From Thalassospira sp. ER-Se-21-Dark (lineage in GTDB: Bacteria > Pseudomonadota > Alphaproteobacteria > Rhodospirillales > Thalassospiraceae), in contig NZ_VDEZ01000003.1 in NCBI RefSeq assembly GCF_017922435.1, positions 248,001 through 312,000 on the forward strand: a DNA stretch of 64,000 bases, written 5' to 3'. Under the pieces are notes generated by a model, which saw nothing but the letters and a program-made list of their open reading frames with translations, did not search any database and was not told the origin of the DNA. The position numbers and the translations under genes were made by a program. This document shows positions 43,632-53,131 of this stretch, one piece after another. Within the stretch, counting starts at the first letter, position 1. Each line of letters opens with the position of its first letter.

Positions 43632-44792
43632 ATGAAATCACTATTGAAATCGGGCACGTCCGTAATGGTCGTGCTTGCCTTTGCCGCCAGTCAGGCGGCT
43701 GCCGCTGACATGATGACCGAACTTGGCACACCGGAAGGGGCTGTAAATATCGTTGCCTGGCCGGGCTATATCGAGCGTGGCGAAACGGATGCCAATTTTG
43801 ACTGGGTGACGTCCTTTGAAAAGGAAACCGGCTGTGCGGTAAATGTCAAAACCGCCAATACATCCGATGAAATGGTCGCCCTGATGAACGAAGGCGGCTT
43901 TGATCTTGTCACCGCATCGGGCGATGCGTCGCTGCGCATGATTGCCGGCAAACGCGTTCAGCCGATCAATACCGACCTGATCCCAAGCTGGAACACCGTC
44001 GATGACCGTCTGAAAAGCGCGCCATGGCACACGGTTGACGGCGTACATTACGGCACACCCTATCAGTGGGGTCCGAACGTTTTGATGTACAATACCGACG
44101 CCTTCGCCGAAGTACCGAAAAGCTGGAACGTCGTGTTCGAGGAAATGACCCTTGCTGATGGCAAATCGAACAAGGGTCGCGTTCAGGCCTATGACGGACC
44201 GATCCACATCGCCGACGCCGCGCAATATCTGATGGCGCACAACCCCGAACTTGGTATCAAAAGCCCGTATGAGCTGAATGCCGATCAATATGCCGCCGCC
44301 CTTGATCTGCTGCGCGGGCAGCGTGAACTGGTGTCACGTTATTGGCATGATGCCTTCATCCAAATGGATGATTTCAAGAACGAAGGCGTGGTTGCATCCG
44401 GTTCCTGGCCGTTCCAGGTCAACCTTCTGAAATCCGAAGGCCTTCCGATTGCATCGACCATCCCCGAAGAAGGGGTTACCGGCTGGGCTGATACCACCAT
44501 GCTCCATGCCGAGGCCGAAAACCCGACCTGTGCCTATCTCTGGATGGAGCATTCCCTGTCTCCGAAAGTTCAAGGCGACCTTGCGGCATGGTTTGGTTCC
44601 AACCCGGCTGTTCCGGCAGCCTGCACCGGCAATGCCCTGTTGGGCGATGAAGGTTGCGCCACCAACGGCTTTGATGATTTCGACCGTGTCAGCTTCTGGC
44701 AGACCCCGGTTTCGAAATGCGAAAGCCAGGGTGAATGCGTGCCTTATTATCGTTGGGTTTCCGACTATATCGGCGTGATTGGCGGCCGCTAA
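43632..44792 (+). CDS. ydcS: Polyamine-type ABC transporter substrate-binding protein (YdcS-like)
   Basis: The 386-residue protein has a signal peptide ending in ASQAAAAD (about residue 25) and a PotD/PotF-type fold: GAVNIVAWPGYIERGETD, GFDLVTASGDASLRMIAG, PYQWGPNVLMYN. GGGAGA-like spacing upstream (GGGAGACATCACA) gives a good ribosome site. The following order of ATPase, two permeases and aldehyde dehydrogenase is that of Escherichia coli ydcSTUV-patD, the putrescine system. An 11-bp hairpin follows the gene. Ligand is probably putrescine or a related polyamine. Confidence 0.87.
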   Translation: MKSLLKSGTSVMVVLAFAASQAAAADMMTELGTPEGAVNIVAWPGYIERGETDANFDWVTSFEKETGCAVNVKTANTSDEMVALMNEGGFDLVTASGDASLRMIAGKRVQPINTDLIPSWNTVDDRLKSAPWHTVDGVHYGTPYQWGPNVLMYNTDAFAEVPKSWNVVFEEMTLADGKSNKGRVQAYDGPIHIADAAQYLMAHNPELGIKSPYELNADQYAAALDLLRGQRELVSRYWHDAFIQMDDFKNEGVVASGSWPFQVNLLKSEGLPIASTIPEEGVTGWADTTMLHAEAENPTCAYLWMEHSLSPKVQGDLAAWFGSNPAVPAACTGNALLGDEGCATNGFDDFDRVSFWQTPVSKCESQGECVPYYRWVSDYIGVIGGR

Positions 44793-44801
44793 GCAATCCT
44801 G

Positions 44802-44834
44802 CGATCAGGTTCCCCACCCTTATGAACCTGATCG
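44802..44834 (+). other. Intra-operon hairpin after the ydcS-like gene
   Basis: A perfect 11-bp stem, CGATCAGGTTC (44802-44812) with GAACCTGATCG (44824-44834), has an 11-base loop and no T-run. It begins 9 bases after the binding-protein stop. The remaining 213 bases to the ATPase gene hold no gene that I can support. Confidence 0.6.
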
Positions 44835-45047
44835 GGCAAGGGGATGCGCATGGCGAGTTGTCACACCCGGCACGAAATGCGCACCCCATTCTGATCGGCG
44901 GCAATGTCACGGTACTTCCGGGCTCCGGGGGACCCGGCAGGTGTCATTGCCGCTGATCAACCGCCAAGCCAAATGCATCACACCCGCCACCATTCCTTAC
45001 GAAACGAAATCCGACTTATGTGCGGGTTTCAAACAACTGGTTGACCC

Positions 45048-46037
45048 ATGACGACTGCAGTTTCCTTCGCAAAGGTTTCAAGACATTTCGGCGCGGTCCG
45101 CGCTGTGGATAATGTCGACCTGTCGATTGCCGAGGGCGAATTTTTCGCCATGCTCGGCCCGTCAGGATCAGGCAAAACCACCTGTCTGCGCCTTATTGCC
45201 GGGTTTGAACAACCCACCAGCGGCCATATCGAGATTTTCGGCACCACCGTCGAACATGTGCCGCCCTATCGCCGCAACGTGAACACGGTGTTTCAGGACT
45301 ATGCCCTGTTCCCGCACATGAACATCATCGACAATGTCGCCTATGGCCTGATGATCCGCGGCATGAACAAAACCGATCGTCATGCGGCTGCCAACGAGGC
45401 ACTCGAACTGGTTGCCCTGCCGAGTTACGGCGAACGCCGCCCGGGCCAACTTTCCGGTGGTCAGCGCCAGCGCGTGGCGCTTGCCCGCGCGCTCGTCAAC
45501 AAACCCAAGGTGCTGTTGCTTGACGAGCCGCTTGGCGCGCTGGACCTCAAACTGCGCGAACAGATGCAGGAAGAACTCAAAATCCTGCAACGCAAACTTG
45601 GCATCACCTTTGTTTTCGTCACCCATGATCAGGGTGAGGCCCTTTCGATGGCGGATCGGGTCGCGGTTTTCAACGACGGCAAAATCCAGCAGATCGGAAG
45701 CCCGCAAGACATCTATCAACGCCCGCAAAGCCGCTTTGTCGCCGATTTCGTTGGCTCCTCGAATGTGCTTGAACCGGGTTTTGTCAAACAGCTGACCGGG
45801 AAGGAAAGCTATGCCAGCCTGCGACCCGAAGCGATCCGCATCGTTTCCGCCGATGGACATAGCGCGACCGTCACCGGCAGCAGTTATCTTGGTGGCACCA
45901 CCCGCATCAGCCTTGCACTTGGCGATATGCGGATCGGTGCGCTGATCCCGGCCGATCAGGCCGTGCCAGAGAACGGCACCACGGTTCAAATCAGCTGGCA
46001 GGAAAATGACCTGCACCTGATGGAGGGGGCGCAATGA
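45048..46037 (+). CDS. ydcT: Polyamine ABC transporter ATP-binding protein (YdcT/PotA-like)
   Basis: The 329-residue protein has Walker A GPSGSGKTT, the signature [16 protein letters not shown], Walker B VLLLDEPLGALD and the switch histidine in FVTHDQGEALSMAD. A C-terminal TOBE domain (about 240-329) is typical of PotA-type ATPases. It drives import through the two permeases downstream. Its stop overlaps the next start as ATGA. The 255-base gap before it suggests that its translation is set separately from ydcS. Confidence 0.9.
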   Translation: MTTAVSFAKVSRHFGAVRAVDNVDLSIAEGEFFAMLGPSGSGKTTCLRLIAGFEQPTSGHIEIFGTTVEHVPPYRRNVNTVFQDYALFPHMNIIDNVAYGLMIRGMNKTDRHAAANEALELVALPSYGERRPGQLSGGQRQRVALARALVNKPKVLLLDEPLGALDLKLREQMQEELKILQRKLGITFVFVTHDQGEALSMADRVAVFNDGKIQQIGSPQDIYQRPQSRFVADFVGSSNVLEPGFVKQLTGKESYASLRPEAIRIVSADGHSATVTGSSYLGGTTRISLALGDMRIGALIPADQAVPENGTTVQISWQENDLHLMEGAQ

Positions 46038-47020
46038 CCGCCACCACCGCCACAAGCGCCTCCAATGCTACGACGGTTCAAAACGAAAGTGCTGTTCTGC
46101 CGGGACAGGGCGGGATCACCGGCGCCTTGTCGGACAAGTTCTGGCGCAATCCGAAACTTCTTCTGATCCTGATGCTGACACCGCCTGCCCTTTGGCTTGG
46201 TATCATCTATCTCGGATCATTGTTTGCCTTACTCGCGCAAAGCTTTTTCTCGATCGATGAATTTTCCGGCATGGTTCAATATGAACTGACGCTGAAAACC
46301 TATGGTGAACTGTTCCGCCCCGCCAATCTCGACATCATCATCCGCACGGTTTCGATGGCAGCCATCGTGACACTTGCCGCCGCCTGTGTTGCATTTCCGA
46401 TTGGCTATTTCGCTGCGCGCTATGCACGGGGCAAGTGGAAGGCGCTGTTTTACATCGGCGTGATGCTGCCGCTTTGGTCAAGCTATCTGGTCAAGGTCTA
46501 TGCTTGGAAACTGATCCTAGCCAAGGAAGGCATCCTGACCTGGATTTTCACCAAGCTGCATCTGACCTGGCTGCTTGAAGCCTGGCTGGCGATCCCCATT
46601 ATTGGCGGCTATTCGCTTTCGGTCAGCTATACTGGGACTTTCCTTGTTTTCCTCTATGTCTGGCTGCCTTTCATGGTTTTACCGGTGCAAGCAGCACTTG
46701 AACGCGTCCCCGGCAGCTTTATCGAGGCATCCGGCGATCTTGGTGCGACACCGGGCCAAACATTCCGTCACGTGATTTTCCCGCTGGCCTTGCCGGGCAT
46801 TGTTGCCGGCTCGATCTTTACCTTCTCGCTGACGCTGGGTGATTACATTATTCCGCAGATTGTCGGCTCATCCCGGCTGTTTATCGGTCAGGCGGTCTAT
46901 GCCCAGCAGGGTACGGCGGGCAACATTCCGCTGGCAGCCGCCTTTACCGTCGTGCCGATTGTTATCATGGGCTTCTATCTTTGGGGTGCCAAACGGATGG
47001 GGGCTTTCGATGCGCTCTGA
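46034..47020 (+). CDS. ydcU: Polyamine ABC transporter permease (YdcU/PotB-like)
   Basis: The 328-residue inner-membrane protein has about six core helices and a cytosolic N-terminal extension of about 45 residues rich in Thr and Ala. The coupling motif [20 protein letters not shown] is clear. The segment [18 protein letters not shown] is typical of PotB/PotH-type permeases. It overlaps the ATPase gene by 4 bases and the next permease gene by 11. Confidence 0.9.
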   Translation: MTATTATSASNATTVQNESAVLPGQGGITGALSDKFWRNPKLLLILMLTPPALWLGIIYLGSLFALLAQSFFSIDEFSGMVQYELTLKTYGELFRPANLDIIIRTVSMAAIVTLAAACVAFPIGYFAARYARGKWKALFYIGVMLPLWSSYLVKVYAWKLILAKEGILTWIFTKLHLTWLLEAWLAIPIIGGYSLSVSYTGTFLVFLYVWLPFMVLPVQAALERVPGSFIEASGDLGATPGQTFRHVIFPLALPGIVAGSIFTFSLTLGDYIIPQIVGSSRLFIGQAVYAQQGTAGNIPLAAAFTVVPIVIMGFYLWGAKRMGAFDAL

Positions 47021-47825
47021 TGGGAAACAACGCGCTCCTTGGGGCCTGAAACTTGCCGCCGGCCTTGGCCTTGCCTTCATGCATTTGCCGATTGCGCTGA
47101 TTTTTGTCTATGCCTTCACGACAGAAGACAAATCCTATCAGTGGCCACCGCCCGGCTTTACCCTGAAATGGCTTGAGGTGACGTGGAACCGCCCGGATGT
47201 CTGGGAGGCGTTGAAACTGTCGCTGCAGACTGCAACCATTTCGACCCTGATTGCGATGGTTCTGGGAACGCTGTGTGCGGCGGCGGTATCACGCACCAAA
47301 TTCTTTGGTCGTGAAACCATCTCGCTTCTGGTGATCCTGCCGATTGCACTTCCGGGCATCATTACCGGTATTGCGCTTCGTTCGGCATTTAGCATCGCCG
47401 ACATTCCGTTTTCGATCTGGACGATCATCCTGGGTCACGCGACGTTCTGTGTGGTGGTTGTCTATAACAACGCGGTTGCGCGGTTCAGACGGACATCAGG
47501 GTCGCTGGTCGAGGCATCCATGGATCTGGGGGCCAACAATTTCCAGACTTTCCGGCATGTCATTTTGCCCAATATTGGCACGGCGCTTCTGGCCGGCGGC
47601 ATGCTGGCCTTTGCCCTGTCCTTTGACGAGGTGATCGTCACGACCTTTACCGCCGGACAGCAGTCGACCCTGCCGATCTGGATGCTTGAAGAACTTGTCC
47701 GACCTCGCCAGCGCCCGGTCACCAATGTGGTGGCGATGGTGGTGGTTCTGGTCACGGTCCTGCCGATCCTGGCTGCCTATTACCTGACACGCGATGGCGA
47801 TCAGGTGGCCGGATCGGGAAAATAA
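47010..47825 (+). CDS. ydcV: Polyamine ABC transporter permease (YdcV/PotC-like)
   Basis: The 271-residue protein has six predicted helices and the coupling motif [20 protein letters not shown]. The sequence [24 protein letters not shown] after the first helix is typical of PotC/PotI. The ATG at 47010 lies inside the end of the ydcU-like gene, an 11-base overlap. Long in-frame upstream codons belong to the other gene's shadow. It completes the pore of the polyamine importer. Confidence 0.9.
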   Translation: MRSDGKQRAPWGLKLAAGLGLAFMHLPIALIFVYAFTTEDKSYQWPPPGFTLKWLEVTWNRPDVWEALKLSLQTATISTLIAMVLGTLCAAAVSRTKFFGRETISLLVILPIALPGIITGIALRSAFSIADIPFSIWTIILGHATFCVVVVYNNAVARFRRTSGSLVEASMDLGANNFQTFRHVILPNIGTALLAGGMLAFALSFDEVIVTTFTAGQQSTLPIWMLEELVRPRQRPVTNVVAMVVVLVTVLPILAAYYLTRDGDQVAGSGK

Positions 47826-47861
47826 CAGCACGCGATAACGCTACCAACGGGAGAGCTTATT

Positions 47862-49289
47862 ATGGATACCAAGATGCTGATCGGCAGCAGCCTTGAAATG
47901 GGCGTTGAAGCCGAAGAGAACATCATTAATCCCAAGACCGGCGAAACCATCATGATGCTGCCCGAAGCATCGATGGAACAGATCGACCGTGCGGTCAGCG
48001 CGGCCGAGCACGCCTTCCAGTCATGGTCGCGCACAACCCCGGCAGAACGGTCAAACTACCTTCTGAAAATCGCTGATCGGATCGAAGCCGAGGCCGAAGA
48101 GTTCGTCAAACTGGAATCGCTTAATTGCGGCAAACCGATCAATGCGGTGCGCGATGATGAAATTCCGGCCATTGTCGATTGCTATCGCTTCTTTGCCGGT
48201 GCCGTGCGCTGCATGCAGGGGTCGATTGCCCGGGAATATATGGCGGGCCATACCTCGATGATCCGCCGCGATCCGATCGGGGTGGTCGGTTCCATCGCGC
48301 CATGGAACTATCCGATGATGATGATGGCCTGGAAACTGGCCCCGGCGATTGCCGGTGGCAACACGGTCGTTTTCAAGCCATCTGAACAAACGCCACTGAC
48401 CGCGCTTAAGATGGCGACCATTCTGGCAGATATCCTGCCCGAAGGTGTGGTCAATATCGTTCTTGGTCGCGGTGCCACGGTCGGCAATGCCCTGATCAAC
48501 CATCCAAAGGTCGACATGGTGTCGATCACGGGTGATGTCGCGACGGGTAAGAAGGTTCTTCAGGCTGCGGCCAAATCAGTCAAACGCACGCACCTCGAAC
48601 TGGGTGGCAAGGCACCGGTGATTGTCTTTGATGATGCCGATGTCGATGCCGTTGTCGAAGGATTGCGGGCATTCAGTTACTATAACGCCGGTCAGGACTG
48701 CACGGCGGCATGCCGGATTTACGCCGGCCCGAAAATCCATGACAAGCTGGTGGCAGATTTGTCATCTGCGGTTTCCAGCATCGCCTATGCCCGTGCGGAC
48801 GACAGCGAAAACGAAATCGGCCCGCTGATTTCCGAACGCCAGCGAGACCGTGTGGCAAGTTTTGTTGCGCGTGCATCCGAACAGAAACACATGGAAATTA
48901 CCACCGGTGGCAAGCTGCATGATGGGCCTGGCTTCTTCTATCAGCCGACCGTGATTGCCGGTGCGCTTCAATCTGATGAAATCGTCCGGCGCGAAGTGTT
49001 TGGTCCGGTGGCGTCGATCACCCGCTTTACAGATGTGGATGAGGCCGTCGCATGGGCCAATGATTCCGATTACGGTCTGGCGTCTTCGATCTGGACCAAG
49101 GATATCTCGCGCGCCATGCAAACAAGTGCCCGCCTTCGTTATGGCTGCACCTGGATCAATACCCACTTCATGCTGGTCAATGAAATGCCCCATGGCGGTC
49201 TGAAACAGTCCGGCTATGGCAAGGATATGTCGCATTACGCGCTAGAGGATTACACCGCCGCCCGTCACATCATGATCGCGCACGGATAA
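47862..49289 (+). CDS. patD: Gamma-aminobutyraldehyde dehydrogenase-like aldehyde dehydrogenase
   Basis: The 475-residue NAD-dependent aldehyde dehydrogenase shows Asn149 (APWNY), Glu246 (LELGGK) and the nucleophile Cys280 ([12 protein letters not shown]). It has the usual family length. Placed 36 bases after the ydcV-like permease gene, it matches E. coli patD (ydcW), which oxidises gamma-aminobutyraldehyde, made from putrescine, to GABA. A putrescine aminotransferase or oxidase would be needed from elsewhere in the genome. It is the last gene before a strong bidirectional terminator. Confidence 0.85.
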   Translation: MDTKMLIGSSLEMGVEAEENIINPKTGETIMMLPEASMEQIDRAVSAAEHAFQSWSRTTPAERSNYLLKIADRIEAEAEEFVKLESLNCGKPINAVRDDEIPAIVDCYRFFAGAVRCMQGSIAREYMAGHTSMIRRDPIGVVGSIAPWNYPMMMMAWKLAPAIAGGNTVVFKPSEQTPLTALKMATILADILPEGVVNIVLGRGATVGNALINHPKVDMVSITGDVATGKKVLQAAAKSVKRTHLELGGKAPVIVFDDADVDAVVEGLRAFSYYNAGQDCTAACRIYAGPKIHDKLVADLSSAVSSIAYARADDSENEIGPLISERQRDRVASFVARASEQKHMEITTGGKLHDGPGFFYQPTVIAGALQSDEIVRREVFGPVASITRFTDVDEAVAWANDSDYGLASSIWTKDISRAMQTSARLRYGCTWINTHFMLVNEMPHGGLKQSGYGKDMSHYALEDYTAARHIMIAHG

Positions 49290-49313
49290 CCCAAAAATCC
49301 AGTCATCAGACAG

Positions 49314-49346
49314 AAAGGGCAGCCCATGGGCTGCCCTTTTTTATTT
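49314..49346. terminator. Bidirectional terminator between convergent operons
   Basis: A perfect palindrome of 26 bases (49314-49339), read as AAAGGGCAGCC with GGCTGCCCTTT around CATG, is followed by TTTATTTG. It separates the polyamine operon from the Liv-fusion operon, which converges from the right. Confidence 0.9.
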
Positions 49347-49353
49347 GTCTGGC

Positions 49354-50574
49354 TTATGGCCGAAACAGCTTTGCCGCCGGGTGTTCGAACGTTACCCGAC
49401 CAGCCTTCATGCCCCAGATCGGGCGACTGATTTCGGAAACCACTTGTGCGCGGCTTTGGGCGGGCAGGACGATGAAGCTTGCAGCTTCGCCAACCGCGAT
49501 CTTGCTGGATCGGCCCAGAAGTTTTGCCGGGGCGTCTGACACCATGGCAAAGCAGTTTTCAAGCTCGGCCTCGGTCGCAAGCTGACTGACATTGGCATAG
49601 AGGTTGGCCATGCGTGAGAGCGAACAATCACCATAGGGCGTAAACGGGTTCAGCACATTGTTGGTCGCAATCGTGCAGCACAGGCCGTGCCCGGCCAACT
49701 TGTGCGCCGGGGCCACGCCGCAGGGGACTGAATGATCATGATCGCGCCCGGTCAGAAACAGGTCGGTCGCGGGCAATACGGTCAAACCAATCCCGGCATC
49801 GCGCATGATGGCAATGGTGTCTTCAAGTTCGGGTTTGGGCAGCACCGATAGCTTGGTCACATGTCCGATCATCACGCGGCCCTGCCAGCCAAAGGCGATG
49901 GATTGCTTGGCAACTTCATCAAGATGGCGCCAGCTAGCATCCAGATCAAAATCAAGATGGAAATCGAGATCAACATCATAGTCGCGCGCCATTTCAAACA
50001 GACGCAGGATCTGGCCATGTGGATCGGTATCCATATAGGGACAACCGCCCAGCAGATCGGCACCACTATCCAATGCTTCGCGCAACAGTTCCTCGGTCCC
50101 GGGATAATTAAACAGGCCTTCCTGGGGGAAAACGCAAATCTCGATATCCATTGCCCAGGCATAGTCGGCCTTGAGCCGCTTGAGGGCGTTAAAGCCCGCC
50201 AAGCCGATGCCCGGATCAATCTCGACATGGGTGCGGACCGCATTGGTGCCCTCGGTGATTGCCTTTTCAATCACGCGGGCACCGCGGGCGTAAATGTCAT
50301 CCTCGGTAAAGCAGCTTTTGGCGTTGGCGACGGCACTGATCGCGCCCTGAAGCGTGCCGGTTTCGTTTTTGGCCCGGTCCAGAATGCAGGCCTTATCAAG
50401 GTGGATGTGGCTTTCAACAAAGCCGCAACTGATCAGTTGGCCCGCTGCATCAAAACTTGGCGCATCACCCGTAATCGACTGGGCAATTTCAACAATTTTT
50501 CCATCCGCCACGGCAAGATCGACAAGCGCATTCTCACCATTCAGGCAGGCGTTCCTCACCAGATAATCAAGCAT
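49354..50574 (-). CDS. Amidohydrolase of the cytosine deaminase (CodA)-like family
   Basis: The 406-residue metal-dependent hydrolase has the amidohydrolase landmarks of CodA-type enzymes: CGFVESHIHLDKACIL (metal-binding HxH), RTHVEIDPG, and VMIGHVTKLSVLP with the histidine ligand. The late catalytic aspartate lies around IATNNVLNPFTPYGD, where the usual SDN reads TNN, so the activity may differ from true cytosine deaminase. Members deaminate pyrimidines, creatinine-like rings or N-acyl amino compounds. Its start overlaps the end of the Liv fusion gene by 8 bases. It is the last gene of the GntR-controlled operon and probably the first enzyme acting on the imported compound. Confidence 0.78.
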   Translation of the reverse strand: MLDYLVRNACLNGENALVDLAVADGKIVEIAQSITGDAPSFDAAGQLISCGFVESHIHLDKACILDRAKNETGTLQGAISAVANAKSCFTEDDIYARGARVIEKAITEGTNAVRTHVEIDPGIGLAGFNALKRLKADYAWAMDIEICVFPQEGLFNYPGTEELLREALDSGADLLGGCPYMDTDPHGQILRLFEMARDYDVDLDFHLDFDLDASWRHLDEVAKQSIAFGWQGRVMIGHVTKLSVLPKPELEDTIAIMRDAGIGLTVLPATDLFLTGRDHDHSVPCGVAPAHKLAGHGLCCTIATNNVLNPFTPYGDCSLSRMANLYANVSQLATEAELENCFAMVSDAPAKLLGRSSKIAVGEAASFIVLPAQSRAQVVSEISRPIWGMKAGRVTFEHPAAKLFRP

Positions 50575-53131
50575 TCTCGTGTGTTTCCTGTTTTGGTTTC
50601 TTATCGCCTTGTTCCGAGCCACCCAGATAGGCAGCAATCAGGCGTTCATCTTTTCTCAGCTCAGATGCCTTGCCCTTGGCAACCACCTGCCCCTGTTCGA
50701 GGACATAGGCATAATCGGCGACCGAAAGCGCCATGGTTGCCATCTGATCAACCAGAAGGATGGTAACGCCCTCGTCGCGCAGTTCGCCCAGAATGGCATA
50801 AAGTTCCTCGACCATGGCCGGGGCCAGACCAAGCGATGGTTCATCGAGCAAAAGCGCCTTTGGCTTGGCGACCAGACCGCGCGCAATTGCCATCATTTGC
50901 TGTTCCCCACCTGACAACAACCCAGCCTGGCTGTTGATGCGATCGCGCAGACGCGGGAAGCGGTTCAGGATGGCTTCAAGTTCATCGGAACTGACAGGTT
51001 TGGGTTGCTTATAGGCCCCCAGTTCGATGTTTTCGCGCACGGTCAGTTCCGGGAAAACCTGACGGCCTTCGGGCACCAGAACCAAGCCCTGTTCCACGAT
51101 CTGATGCGGGGCAAGGTCATGGATATATTCGTTGTTGAGAACGATCTTGCCATCCACGGGGCGCAGCAACCCGGCCAGTGCGGTCAGGAAGGTCGACTTG
51201 CCCGCACCGTTTGCGCCCAGAAGTGCAACCATTTCGCCCTGCCGGACCTTAAGATCGATAGAATGAAGAACCGGTGCGGCGCCATACCCGGCTGTTAGGC
51301 GCAGGGTTTCAATCACCGGAGAGTCCCCGGCCTCAAACGGGATCGGGCGCGGGCGGGCCTTCATTTCACCGTCGCCAAGATAGGCCGCGATAACCTGCGG
51401 GTCGTTTTGCACCGCCTGCGGGGTGTCAAAGATGATCGGGGTTCCGGCATCAACCGCCAAAATCTGATCGGAAATGCCCATGACCATTTCCATGTCATGT
51501 TCGACCAGCACCACCGTAATTCCGGCATCGGCCAGTTGGCGCAGCAATTTGGCCAGCGACACCTTATCGGCATGCATCAGGCCAGCAGCCGGTTCATCGA
51601 GCAACAACACACCGGGTTTGGTCGCCAGCGACCGGGCAATTTCAACCAGCCTGCGATCTACATGCGGCAGGTCACCGGCACGCGCATCGATATCGCCATG
51701 ATAGCCACAAAAGGCCAGAAGCCCTGCGGCATGGTTGCGGTTGGCATCGGACGCAATCGCACTAAACGGTTTGCCAAATCGGCCGACGGGGATACCGGCA
51801 ATGACGTTGTCGATCACCGACATGTTTTCAAACAGACGGGTCGCCTGATAGGTGCGCGCAATGCCATTACGCGCAGCAAAATCGGTGGGCTTGCCAGCGA
51901 TGTCCTGATCCCCGATGCGAACGGTCCCTTCGGTCGGTTTGTAGAACCCGCTGATGATGTTCAAAAGCGTGGTTTTACCCGCCCCGTTCGGCCCGATGAT
52001 CGATGTGACATCGCCCGGCTTGGCGGTGAAGGAAACGGCATTGACCGCCTTCACCCCGCCAAAGGCAATCGACAGGTTTTCCACCACCAGACCATCGGAC
52101 TTGGCGTAATCCTTAAGACCTGCCTCGATCTCGTGCGCCGGGGTGGCGGTGACGCCGCGCTTGGTCAGCGGAATGAACCGTTCGATCACGCCAACAATCC
52201 CGCGCGGTGCAATCAGCAACACGACAATCAAAAGGCCGCCAAAAATCAGCAGGCGATATTCGGCAAAGTCGGCCAGCAGTTCGGGCAACAACACCGAAAC
52301 CGATGCCCCCACCAGCGGCCCCAGAACCGTGCCCGCCCCGCCCAGAATGACGGCAAACAGATACAGGATCGACTGACTAAGCGGGAAGTTTGACGGTGCG
52401 ATAAACATCATAAGCGGTGCAAACAACGCCCCGGCAAGCCCCGCCATGGCAGCCGCAATGGCAAAGCCCGATGCCTTGACGGCAAAGGCGTTATAGCCAA
52501 GCGAACTTGCGGCGATTTCAGCATCGCGCATGCTGGTCATCGCCATGCCCCAGCCACTTGTCGCCAACCGACGGAAGGCAAAAAGCGCAACCCCGGCCAG
52601 AACGACACACAGCATCACAAGGTCGCGTTCGCTAAACATATAGCCAAACAATTCGGGCATCGGGAAACCCATCAGGCCGTTTTGCCCACCCGTAAGCGCA
52701 CGCCATTCAATCGCGCCATGTTCGACAATAAAGGCAAAGGCAATCGTCACCATGGCAAGGAACGGCCCCGCCATCCGCACCGCCGAAAGTGCCAGGACAC
52801 AGCCCGCCACCCCGGCAATCAGGGTCGATGCAATCAGCGCCATCCAGAAGTTAAGACCCGCCAAAGTCAGGATGGCACTGGCATAGGCGCCGATGGCAAA
52901 AAACCCGACCTGCCCCAGCGACACCAGCCCGGTCAGGCCATACAAAACATTCAGCCCCACACACAAAACCGTGGTGATGGCGACAAGGCCAATGACGAAC
53001 TGGGTATAGCCGCCGGTGATCGTGACACCGATCAAACCGGCAATGATGGCGGCCAGGATGGTGGCATCAAGGGCGATGGGTTTATTGAGTTTGGGCATCG
53101 GATTTTTGAATTTGATTTCGCGTTTCATCAT
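50567..53131 (-). CDS. Triple fusion LivM permease - LivG ATPase - LivF ATPase
   Basis: A single 854-residue chain joins three normally separate subunits of a branched-chain amino acid-type ABC importer. Residues about 20-325 are a LivM permease. Residues about 345-590 are a LivG-like ATPase with Walker A GPNGAGKTT (380-388), Walker B LLLDEP (509-514) and His545. Residues about 605-835 are a LivF-like ATPase with Walker A GANGAGKST (639-647), signature LLSGGEQQ (738-745) and Walker B LLLDEP. The LivG signature is altered to DLPHVDRRLVEIAR (487-500). There is no internal stop or start. The ATG shares one base with the livH stop (TGATG). Confidence 0.92.
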   Translation of the reverse strand: MMKREIKFKNPMPKLNKPIALDATILAAIIAGLIGVTITGGYTQFVIGLVAITTVLCVGLNVLYGLTGLVSLGQVGFFAIGAYASAILTLAGLNFWMALIASTLIAGVAGCVLALSAVRMAGPFLAMVTIAFAFIVEHGAIEWRALTGGQNGLMGFPMPELFGYMFSERDLVMLCVVLAGVALFAFRRLATSGWGMAMTSMRDAEIAASSLGYNAFAVKASGFAIAAAMAGLAGALFAPLMMFIAPSNFPLSQSILYLFAVILGGAGTVLGPLVGASVSVLLPELLADFAEYRLLIFGGLLIVVLLIAPRGIVGVIERFIPLTKRGVTATPAHEIEAGLKDYAKSDGLVVENLSIAFGGVKAVNAVSFTAKPGDVTSIIGPNGAGKTTLLNIISGFYKPTEGTVRIGDQDIAGKPTDFAARNGIARTYQATRLFENMSVIDNVIAGIPVGRFGKPFSAIASDANRNHAAGLLAFCGYHGDIDARAGDLPHVDRRLVEIARSLATKPGVLLLDEPAAGLMHADKVSLAKLLRQLADAGITVVLVEHDMEMVMGISDQILAVDAGTPIIFDTPQAVQNDPQVIAAYLGDGEMKARPRPIPFEAGDSPVIETLRLTAGYGAAPVLHSIDLKVRQGEMVALLGANGAGKSTFLTALAGLLRPVDGKIVLNNEYIHDLAPHQIVEQGLVLVPEGRQVFPELTVRENIELGAYKQPKPVSSDELEAILNRFPRLRDRINSQAGLLSGGEQQMMAIARGLVAKPKALLLDEPSLGLAPAMVEELYAILGELRDEGVTILLVDQMATMALSVADYAYVLEQGQVVAKGKASELRKDERLIAAYLGGSEQGDKKPKQETHENA

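Noticed and set aside
50567-53131. Liv fusion as an assembly error joining three genes
   Set aside because: The frame is open through both junctions with sensible linkers (about 325-345 and 590-605), so a true fusion is the simpler reading.
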